From contig JAZQOJ010000086.1 in the NCBI GenBank assembly GCA_045627805.1, forward strand, positions 1 through 10,813: a DNA stretch of 10,813 nucleotides, given 5' to 3'. Positions 1 through 5,781 of this stretch are shown here, piece by piece. A program made the translations under genes and the position numbers. The notes below the pieces were generated by a model. That model ran no database searches and was not told where the DNA came from. It saw only the letters and a list, made by a program, of their open reading frames with translations. This DNA is from UBA1756 sp045627805 (GTDB taxonomy: Bacteria > Bacteroidota > Bacteroidia > Bacteroidales > WCHB1-69). Within the stretch, counting starts at the first letter, position 1. Each line of letters begins with the position of its first letter.

Positions 1-61
1 GAACAGGTTTTGGATTTTGTCTGAACAGTGGAATGGACGAATGCCGCCTGCGGCGTGATAT

Positions 62-101
62 AGGAAATGCGCAGGAAATTTCAAGGAAATGATCAGGAAA
101 T
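62..101 (+). repeat. Four AGGAAAT boxes at 11-bp spacing in R1a
   Basis: The heptamer aggaaat starts at 62, 73, 84 and 95, exactly 11 bp apart each time, so all four boxes face nearly the same side of the helix. The same four boxes with the same spacing occur in the other repeat copy at 8502-8541, where substitutions fall in the spacer between boxes 2 and 3 and the boxes are intact. This pattern suits a protein-binding array (iteron-like), but no binding protein can be inferred from the window. Confidence 0.8.
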
Positions 102-198
102 TTTTGTTTTTTTTGCTGTTTCATAATGAAATAACAATGGAAAAGATTGTCTGGCTGCGGCCATCAATCGTTTTTCACAATGAAGTTGTTGCGCCGTA

Positions 199-221
199 GT
201 CACATCCGGGAAGGATGTGAC
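199..221 (+). other. Perfect 9-bp hairpin in R1a
   Basis: The arm gtcacatcc (199-207) pairs perfectly with ggatgtgac (213-221) around the loop gggaa. The identical hairpin is at 8612-8634 in the second repeat copy. No T-run follows, so it is not a terminator in the usual sense. Confidence 0.75.
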
Positions 222-229
222 ATCTATAA

Positions 230-261
230 CCCCACATAAGGACGAAGTCCGCGATGTGGGG
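230..261 (+). other. Two-step hairpin CCCCACAT...ATGTGGGG in R1a
   Basis: The outer stem ccccacat (230-237) pairs with atgtgggg (254-261). Inside it ggac-gaa-gtcc makes a second short stem. The whole 32 bp recurs unchanged at 8642-8673 in the other copy. A sister hairpin, ccccagat/atctgggg (357-384) with an inner gcg-cta-cgc, lies in the part of R1a that is missing from R1b. Confidence 0.75.
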
Positions 262-285
262 TGTGCGGGCGCGTGCCAACATCCG

Positions 286-302
286 GCATCTCTCCGAGAT
301 GC
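286..302 (+). other. TCC-loop hairpin, inverted relative to R1b
   Basis: The sequence gcatctc-tcc-gagatgc has a perfect 7-bp stem and a 3-nt loop. The counterpart in the second repeat copy, 8699-8715, has the same arms but loop gga, making it the exact reverse complement of this segment. Flanks on both sides (ccg before, tactaa after) are in the same orientation in both copies, so the hairpin alone appears flipped. Confidence 0.8.
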
Positions 303-316
303 TACTAAGCGGTGTC

Positions 317-412
317 GCACCTCTCCGAGGTGCCTTTCTCCAGTGCTGCTCTCATCCCCCAGATTGCGCTACGCTTATCTGGGGTTATAGGAATTCAACC
401 TCTCCGAGGTTG
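317..412 (+). repeat. Sister TCC-loop hairpins bounding a 79-bp segment absent from R1b
   Basis: Two hairpins, gcacctc-tcc-gaggtgc (317-333) and caacctc-tcc-gaggttg (396-412), share the 13-mer acctctccgaggt at 319-331 and 398-410, starts 79 bp apart. The outer arm bases differ between the hairpins while still pairing. The second repeat copy has only one such hairpin (8731-8746), with the left arm of the first and the right arm of the second. That is what recombination or slippage between the 13-mers would leave. The segment between them holds the CCCCAGAT hairpin at 357-384. Confidence 0.8.
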
Positions 413-459
413 TGCTCGCCGCAAGACAAAATGATGCAGCTCCGTTTTCTTTTAATGAG

Positions 460-493
460 CAACTTTCTTTTTCTCAAGGAAAAAAGAAAGTTG
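460..493 (+). other. Perfect 13-bp A/T-rich hairpin in R1a
   Basis: The arm caactttcttttt (460-472) pairs perfectly with aaaaagaaagttg (481-493) over an 8-nt loop ctcaagga. The same 13-bp arms are at 8795-8828 in the other copy, with loop ctcaagac. Loop bases changed and the arms did not. No T-run follows on either strand, so I do not call it a terminator. Confidence 0.75.
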
Positions 494-554
494 AACAGCT
501 GTGAACTGACAATTCGGGATTTGCGATGTGTTGAGAGGTAATTCCGCAGTGCGG

Positions 555-624
555 ATCATTCCCATTATGCGAACATCTCGCTCCCATCATTGCGGCATTT
601 ACAAGATGAAAGGGGATGATTCCG
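555..624 (+). repeat. Second repeat module, copy R2a
   Basis: This 70-bp stretch abuts and slightly overlaps the end of R1a. It recurs in reverse orientation at 8349-8419, where it lies upstream of R1b. The first 25 bases are identical, followed by eight variable positions, then 19 identical bases beginning cattgcggcattt, then a near-identical end with one indel and one substitution. The module therefore moves or inverts independently of R1. Confidence 0.8.
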
Positions 625-648
625 TTTTTTTCAACAAAAGCGAGAATT

Positions 649-676
649 GTAGCGCTGCCATTTTGGGCGGCCCTAC
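649..676 (+). other. Imperfect 11-bp hairpin
   Basis: The arm gtagcgctgcc (649-659) can pair with ggcggccctac (666-676), with one C-C mismatch and one G-T pair, around the loop attttg. It lies just beyond R2a and is not part of the portion shared with the right-hand repeat. No T-tract follows. Function unknown. Confidence 0.4.
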
Positions 677-751
677 ATCGTTTGAACCCATTCACAAACA
701 GCATTTTATAAAAAAGACGGCGCTGCGAACAAGCATCAAAGAATATTTTCG

Positions 752-759
752 TAAATTTG
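752..759 (+). promoter_or_regulatory. Candidate Bacteroidetes -7 box (TAnnTTTG)
   Basis: The sequence taaatttg matches the Bacteroidetes primary sigma -7 consensus TAnnTTTG exactly. I see no convincing TTTG at the -33 position. If real, transcription would start about 766 and leave a roughly 410-nt leader, including the 18-bp tandem array, before the protease gene at 1180. An octamer with two free positions occurs often by chance, so support is weak. Confidence 0.25.
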
Positions 760-859
760 CCGTTTATAATTTCTTGGACGAAGGGGTGAATGGGCGGAAT
801 GGACGAAAGGATGAAAGGCGAAGGGAATGTCCCGTCAGGGACATAGGTTCGGTAGAAGG

Positions 860-931
860 AATCGGTTAAACGGCGAAAATCGGTTAAACGGCGAAAATCG
901 GTTAAACGGTGAAAATCGGTTAAACGGTTAA
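860..931 (+). repeat. Four-unit 18-bp tandem repeat
   Basis: Four back-to-back units of aatcggttaaacggcgaa lie at 860-877, 878-895, 896-913 and 914-931. Units 1 and 2 are identical; unit 3 has one change (cggcgaa to cggtgaa), and unit 4 ends cggttaa. The last unit contains the 15-mer cggttaaacggttaa, also present at 7221-7235 and 8442-8456. A perfect 18-bp array of this kind is likely to vary in copy number between strains. Confidence 0.9.
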
Positions 932-1179
932 TTGGACGAAGGGCGAGTGAGGGAGGTGGCGCACCGCAGCGTTAGGGATTGAAGCACATTTACGAGCGAT
1001 TGGGGACGAGGGGCGAAAGATGGATGGGGCTGGCAAAGAAAGTGGCAGAGGCGGATGGGGCTGGCGAAGAGATGAGCGAGTTAGTGCGGAAAGCCCGACG
1101 GCGACGTCAGGAGCCGGAACGCCCAAATAATAAAAAAAGAAAAAAAACAATTGGCACTTTTTCATAAAAAAAGAATAAA
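932..1179 (+). other. Purine-rich intergenic stretch before the protease gene
   Basis: No gene is supported here. The plus strand is strongly G/A-rich (ggacgaagggcgagtgaggg and similar). It contains a near-exact duplication of ggatggggctggcaaaga at 1022-1039 and 1053-1070, 31 bp apart, with one difference. The last 60 bases become A-rich (about 1125-1179), the usual setting of a Bacteroidetes translation start, and lead into the ATG at 1180. Short open frames here have biased composition and no recognisable protein features. Confidence 0.6.
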
Positions 1180-2946
1180 ATGAAGAGAATCAAAGTTTTA
1201 CTACTCACCATCATAGGTTTCGTGATGATGGCGGAACTTCAGGCGCAGGACATTTCCAACCCGAACAAATCGTACGAAAAAGGAAAGAAGACGATGGACT
1301 ATTTCCTGTCGGTGCTTGACCGGCTGTATGTTGACACGCTGGATTTCAACGGGTTAACGGAAACTGGCATCAAAGAGATGGTGACGACGCTGGACCCGCA
1401 CTCGGCCTATACCACGGCGAAAGACGTGGCGCTCTCGCGTGAACCGCTACAGGGCTCATTCGACGGGATCGGCGTCACTTTCCAGATTGTGAAGGACACC
1501 ATCAACGTAATCGAGGTGATCATTGACGGGCCGTCGGAGAAGGTGGGCCTGCTGCCAGGCGACAAGATCGTGAAGGTGGACACGCTCGCGGCGTGCGGGA
1601 AGCACGTGACGAACAACTGGGTGCGCGACCACCTGCGCGGCAAGAAGGGCACGAAGGTGAATCTCACCGTGAAGCGCGGCCGGGAACTGCTCGACTTCAC
1701 CATCACGCGCGGCAAGATACCGATGTACAGCATCAACGTGTCGTTTATGGTGGACGACAAGACGGGCTACATCAAGCTGGACCGTTTCGCACAGACGAGT
1801 TTGAACGAGTTCCAGCAGGCGTTCAAGAAGCTGAAGGAGCAAGGAATGAAGAACCTCATCTTCGACCTCCGCGGCAACGGCGGCGGCTACCTGAACACGG
1901 CATTCCAAATTGCGAGCCAGTTCATTGACGCGGGCTCGATGATCGTATATACCGACAACTTCCGCAAAACGGGCGAGAAGTTCCACGCGACGCCGAGCGG
2001 ATTGTTCCGCGAGGGCAAGCTCATCATACTGGTGGACGAGAACACGGCATCGGCGAGCGAGATCACGTCGGGCGCAGTGCAAGACTGGGACCGCGGACTG
2101 ATTATGGGGCGCCGCACTTTCGGCAAGGGGCTGGTGCAGAAGCCGGTGGACCTGCCGAGCGGAGCGGAGGTGCGCGTGACCATCTCGCACTACTACACGC
2201 CGTCGGGCCGCTGCATCCAGAAGCCGTACGACGACCGCAAGGACTACTTCCGCGACATCAGCAACCGCTACAAGAACGGAGAACTCTTCTCCCCCGACAG
2301 CATCCATTTCCCTGACTCACTGAAATATACGACATTGAAACGCGGCCGCACCATTTACGGTGGCGGCGGCATTATGCCCGACATTTTCGTGCCGATGGAC
2401 ACCACGAACTACGCCGCCTTCTACAACGAGATCGTGCGCAAGGGCGTTGTCAGCAGTTTCGTGATGAACTACCTGTCGAGCCACCGCGAAAGTTTGAAAC
2501 AGAAGTTCCCGACATTCGATGATTTCCAAGATGGCTTCAGCATTTCGGACGAAATGTACAACGACCTGGTGGCGTATGCGGCGAAAGAGGGCGTGACCGA
2601 CAGCACGAAGCTCTATTTCGCGGAACGCCTGAAGATGTTTGTGGATGAGAAAGGCAAGGAGCTCGACTCGCTATATACTTCGGCCGACGACCTGCAAAAG
2701 ATGGACAAGCTGAGCGAGATGGTACGGGATTTCGTCAAGGATTCGTATCAAAAGAGCGCGCGCGACCGCAATTCGGAGAAGGCACCCGCCCTGATCAAGA
2801 ACTATATGCTGTACGAATTCGCCCGCAACCTGTACTCCTACGGAGAAGCATACCAAATCATTCTCCGCGAGGACCGCACCTTCAAGGAGGCCTGCGAAGT
2901 GATGCAGCACGACAAGGAGTTCCGCAAACACAAAGTTGACCACTAA
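1180..2946 (+). CDS. Exported S41 (C-terminal processing) serine protease, CtpA/Prc type
   Basis: This is a 588-aa tail-specific type protease that would cut proteins in the periplasm. Residues 1-22 form a signal peptide (basic start, hydrophobic core, cleavage likely after LQA) with no lipobox. A PDZ-like domain spans about 88-175, including the GIGV motif at 96-99. The S41 catalytic core follows at about 190-400. The catalytic set is visible: Ser291 in TASASEI, Lys316 in TFGKG and Gln320. The 25- and 4-residue spacings match CtpA/Prc proteases. A helical, charged C-terminal extension (about 410-588) is typical of the longer Bacteroidetes members. The start is the first Met, preceded by A-rich DNA. 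The stop TAA overlaps the dnaG ATG by one base, so the two are probably translationally coupled. The general function is secure; the substrate is unknown. Confidence 0.95.
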   Translation: MKRIKVLLLTIIGFVMMAELQAQDISNPNKSYEKGKKTMDYFLSVLDRLYVDTLDFNGLTETGIKEMVTTLDPHSAYTTAKDVALSREPLQGSFDGIGVTFQIVKDTINVIEVIIDGPSEKVGLLPGDKIVKVDTLAACGKHVTNNWVRDHLRGKKGTKVNLTVKRGRELLDFTITRGKIPMYSINVSFMVDDKTGYIKLDRFAQTSLNEFQQAFKKLKEQGMKNLIFDLRGNGGGYLNTAFQIASQFIDAGSMIVYTDNFRKTGEKFHATPSGLFREGKLIILVDENTASASEITSGAVQDWDRGLIMGRRTFGKGLVQKPVDLPSGAEVRVTISHYYTPSGRCIQKPYDDRKDYFRDISNRYKNGELFSPDSIHFPDSLKYTTLKRGRTIYGGGGIMPDIFVPMDTTNYAAFYNEIVRKGVVSSFVMNYLSSHRESLKQKFPTFDDFQDGFSISDEMYNDLVAYAAKEGVTDSTKLYFAERLKMFVDEKGKELDSLYTSADDLQKMDKLSEMVRDFVKDSYQKSARDRNSEKAPALIKNYMLYEFARNLYSYGEAYQIILREDRTFKEACEVMQHDKEFRKHKVDH

Positions 2947-4964
2947 TGATTTCGCAGCGCACCATTGACGATATTATGTCGGCTGTTGACATCGTGGATG
3001 TCGTCAGGGATTTCCTGCCGTTGAAGCGAGCGGGGCGCAGCTGGGTGGGCAAATGCCCGTTCCACGACGACCACTCCCCTTCGATGCACGTCACGCCGCA
3101 CTTGGGCATCTACAAGTGCTTTGTGTGCGACGCCAAGGGCAACGCCATCAACTTCCTGATGAACCACGAGAAGCTCACCTATCCGGAGGCACTTCGCTAT
3201 CTGGCCAAGAAGTATGGCATTGATGTTGAGGAAGATGTGAAGAAGCTGTCGCCCGAACAGGAGGCGCTGCAAAGCGAGCGTGAGGCGCTGCTGAACGTGA
3301 ACGCCTACGCTGAGAAATACTTCATTGAGCAGCTGACCGAAACAGAGGAAGGACGGTCGATAGGGCTGACCTACCTGCGCGACAAGCGGGGTTTCCGCGA
3401 CGAGACAATCAAGAAGTTCAAGCTCGGCTACTGTCCCGACGACTGGGAGAGTTTCACGAAGACAGCGCAAGAAAACGGCTACAAGGTGGAGGACCTGCTC
3501 ACCCTGGGCTTGTCGAAGAAATCGGAGCGCGGCAAGATATACGACTTCTACCACGGGAGGGTTATCTTCCCGATACACAATACGATAGGCAAAGCAATCG
3601 GCTTCGGCGGGCGCGTGATGCAGAAAGACGTGAAGGGCCCGAAGTATTACAATTCGCCAGAGAATCCCATCTACCACAAGAGCGACGTCCTGTACGGCTA
3701 CTTTTTCGCCAAAAAGGAGATCCGCCGGCTCAACAACGTTTACCTGGTGGAAGGATATACCGACGTAATCTCGATGTCGGAGGCGGGCGTCGAGAACGTG
3801 GTGGCCTCTTCGGGGACGGCGCTGACAGAAGGACAAATCCGCCTGGTGCAGTCGCAGACCAACAACATCACCGTGCTGTACGACGGCGATATGGCGGGCA
3901 TCAAGGCATCGTTGCGCGGCATCAATATGCTGCTGGCGGCGGGGCTCAACGTGCGCGCCGTGCTGCTGCCCGATGGTGAAGACCCTGACTCTTTCGCCAA
4001 GGCGCACCGCGACTCGGAACTTCAGCAGTACCTGCAAGAGAATTCCGTAAGCATCATCCAATTCATTTTCAATGTCTTGTCGAAAGAGGCGGGCGACGAC
4101 ACGCAGAAGCGCTTCGAGATGACGGGACATCTTTTGGACACGATTTCGGAAGAAAAAGATCCGCTCAAGCAATCGTTCTACATTGAGGAGTGCGCCCGGC
4201 TCACGGGACGACCGGAAGACGTGCTGCGCGCCGAGTTGCAAAAGATTGTGTGGAAAAAGCTCAACCAGAACGCGCGTCGCCCCGCAGGCCCCAATGCCCA
4301 GACGGCGACACAACCCACTCAGCAGCCCCTTCCCGCGGTGAACACCGGCCAGGCAGCGCCGAGACAAACAGTTCCGGAACCCTCACACGACTACCAGACG
4401 GAATACAACATCATCCGCTTCCTGCTCAAATACGGCGATCTGGAGACACACCTGCTCCACACCGACGAGGCGGGCAACACAAAACTGGAAGATATGCGCG
4501 TGGACCAGTACATCTTCAACGCATTTCACGACGAGGAGTTCCTCTTTCAGGACCCCGTTTTACAGAAAATATACGACGAATACAGCCAAATCGCAGCCAA
4601 GGAGAAAGATTTTGAAAAAGTTCAGCACGCCTTCGCACAAAGCCAGGACAGCGACGTGCAAGACGTGGTGATCCCGATTTTAATGGAGGAAGAGCCCGAG
4701 TACAGTCCCAGCTGGGAAAGCCGTTTCGAACTGCAAACCAGCCGCGTACACACCGACATCGAGTCGCTGAACAAGGAGTTGACGGGCTGCGTGATTTTCT
4801 TCAAACTCAACAAACTGGAAGAACAGAAAAAACTGTTAGCCAAGGAATTGGGAATGGGGCACGAACCCGCCATTGAACGAGACATTCTGCAACGACTCAG
4901 CAAAATCAACGAACTCTACAAGAACCTGTCGGAGCAGATACGCTTTGTAATGCATTCATTATAA
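2946..4964 (+). CDS. dnaG: DNA primase DnaG
   Basis: This 672-aa protein makes RNA primers for DNA replication with the DnaB helicase at the fork. The N-terminal CHC2 zinc finger has Cys37, His40, Cys58 and Cys61. The primase core includes the basic region around residues 204-250 (HGRVIFP, GFGGR, KYYNSPE). The TOPRIM metal site shows Glu269 in VEGYTD, Asp313 and Asp315 in YDGDMAG, and the later DPD at 346-348. A Pro/Gln/Ala-rich linker (about 441-480) leads to a divergent helical C-terminal domain that normally binds the helicase. Length is normal for Bacteroidetes primases, slightly longer than the E. coli enzyme. The ATG overlaps the upstream TAA (TAATG), which supports this start and coupling to the protease gene. 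No key residue appears missing. Confidence 0.97.
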   Translation: MISQRTIDDIMSAVDIVDVVRDFLPLKRAGRSWVGKCPFHDDHSPSMHVTPHLGIYKCFVCDAKGNAINFLMNHEKLTYPEALRYLAKKYGIDVEEDVKKLSPEQEALQSEREALLNVNAYAEKYFIEQLTETEEGRSIGLTYLRDKRGFRDETIKKFKLGYCPDDWESFTKTAQENGYKVEDLLTLGLSKKSERGKIYDFYHGRVIFPIHNTIGKAIGFGGRVMQKDVKGPKYYNSPENPIYHKSDVLYGYFFAKKEIRRLNNVYLVEGYTDVISMSEAGVENVVASSGTALTEGQIRLVQSQTNNITVLYDGDMAGIKASLRGINMLLAAGLNVRAVLLPDGEDPDSFAKAHRDSELQQYLQENSVSIIQFIFNVLSKEAGDDTQKRFEMTGHLLDTISEEKDPLKQSFYIEECARLTGRPEDVLRAELQKIVWKKLNQNARRPAGPNAQTATQPTQQPLPAVNTGQAAPRQTVPEPSHDYQTEYNIIRFLLKYGDLETHLLHTDEAGNTKLEDMRVDQYIFNAFHDEEFLFQDPVLQKIYDEYSQIAAKEKDFEKVQHAFAQSQDSDVQDVVIPILMEEEPEYSPSWESRFELQTSRVHTDIESLNKELTGCVIFFKLNKLEEQKKLLAKELGMGHEPAIERDILQRLSKINELYKNLSEQIRFVMHSL

Positions 4965-4987
4965 CATTCATAAAAGAGATTCAGATA

Positions 4988-5728
4988 ATGCGATATTTCA
5001 TTGAACTATCCTACAACGGAACGCCATTTTGCGGCTGGCAGGTTCAGCCCGACCGCACGACGGTGCAAGGCGAGATGGAACGCGCATTGACGCTGCTCTT
5101 GCGCGAAGAGATTGCGGTAACGGGGTGCGGGCGCACCGACACGGGAGTACACGCGAAAGAGTTTTTCGCCCATTTTGAAACAGAACAGAATATTGACACA
5201 CAGCATCTTGCAAGAAAATTAAACAGCTTCCTTCCGCAAGAAATCGCCATCAAGCGTATTTTCGCAGTGGCCGACGACCTGCACGCGCGTTTCAGTGCCA
5301 CGGCACGCACTTACCACTATTTTGTGGCCCTGCAGAAAGAAGCGTTCCGCTTTCACTACTCATACCGGATTTTTGTTCCGCTCAACGTGGAAAAGATGAA
5401 CGAAGCGGCACGACTGCTGCTCACGACCGAAGACTTCACCAGCTTTTCAAAACTTCACACACAAGTGAACAACAACCGCTGCAAAGTGAAGGAAGCCGTA
5501 TGGGAAGAGTGCGACGGACTGTTGCGTTTCCGCATCACTGCCGACCGCTTTCTGCGCAATATGGTACGGGCCATTGTGGGCACGCTGTTGCAAGTGGGCA
5601 AAGGAAGCATTTCCATTGATGATTTTCAAAATATTATTAATCAAAAAGATAGATGCTCTGCCGGAGACTCCGTTCCAGCTAACGCCCTTTTTTTGGCGAA
5701 AGTTGACTATCCGGGATTGGATGAATAG
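4988..5728 (+). CDS. truA: tRNA pseudouridine(38-40) synthase TruA
   Basis: This 246-aa cytoplasmic enzyme converts uridines 38-40 in the anticodon arm of many tRNAs to pseudouridine. The catalytic Asp51 lies in the signature GCGRTDTGVHA. Other family landmarks are YNGTPFCGWQ near the start, HARFSATARTY at 99-109, and RFLRNMVR at 187-194. The C-terminal ANALFLAKVDYP motif replaces the more usual GL-x-L form with AL-x-L, probably harmless. The start is 23 bp after the dnaG stop, preceded by aaaagaga 8 nt upstream, a weak ribosome-binding sequence. Spacing suggests co-transcription with dnaG. Length and motifs are complete. Confidence 0.96.
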   Translation: MRYFIELSYNGTPFCGWQVQPDRTTVQGEMERALTLLLREEIAVTGCGRTDTGVHAKEFFAHFETEQNIDTQHLARKLNSFLPQEIAIKRIFAVADDLHARFSATARTYHYFVALQKEAFRFHYSYRIFVPLNVEKMNEAARLLLTTEDFTSFSKLHTQVNNNRCKVKEAVWEECDGLLRFRITADRFLRNMVRAIVGTLLQVGKGSISIDDFQNIINQKDRCSAGDSVPANALFLAKVDYPGLDE

Positions 5729-5781
5729 GCGAAGGGACAAAGGAACAAAAAAGTTAATCAGCTAAACATTAAAATAGAAAA

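Larger units (their letters stand above)
36..562 (+). repeat. Long hairpin-rich intergenic repeat, copy R1a
   Basis: This non-coding stretch recurs in direct orientation at 8476-8897. In order it holds a short GC hairpin (gccgc-ct-gcggc, 43-54), four AGGAAAT boxes, a T-rich run, a less conserved spacer (about 110-185), a 9-bp hairpin (199-221), a two-step CCCCACAT hairpin (230-261), three sister hairpins with TCC loops (286-302, 317-333, 396-412), a CCCCAGAT/ATCTGGGG hairpin (357-384), a 13-bp A/T-rich hairpin (460-493) and a tccgca/tgcgga hairpin near 543-554. The second copy keeps the same order but lacks 79 bp. Boundaries are set by where similarity stops by eye. It encodes no plausible protein. 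It resembles composite REP/MITE-like intergenic elements of Bacteroidales; the family name and any partner transposase are unknown. Confidence 0.85.

Noticed and set aside
460..493. Intrinsic terminator
   Set aside because: The stem is strong but A/T-rich and no T-run follows it on either strand; it is also internal to a dispersed repeat.
254..541. Open frame of 95 codons within R1a
   Set aside because: It runs through several hairpins. The equivalent region of R1b has only a partly similar frame broken by the 79-bp deletion, and the peptide has no domain, signal or sensible composition. The similarity between copies is at DNA level.
528..869. Open frame of 113 codons across R2a and beyond
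   Set aside because: It crosses repeat R2a, a low-complexity purine-rich stretch and the start of the tandem array; the product ends in a charge-rich biased tail. No support as a gene.
860..931. CRISPR array
   Set aside because: The 18-bp units are contiguous with no unique spacers and no cas genes nearby; it is a simple tandem repeat.
979..1167. Small basic protein just before the protease gene
   Set aside because: The frame is made of purine-rich low-complexity DNA, so the Arg/Lys/Glu-rich peptide is a composition artefact.
1456..2307. Long minus-strand open frame opposite the protease gene
   Set aside because: It is a shadow of a GC-rich coding region. The plus-strand product has full catalytic motifs, while the minus product is a Val/Ala/Arg/His-rich non-protein.
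2943..4367. 474-codon minus-strand open frame opposite dnaG
   Set aside because: It is a shadow frame in antisense to a complete primase, with biased composition and no recognisable domain.
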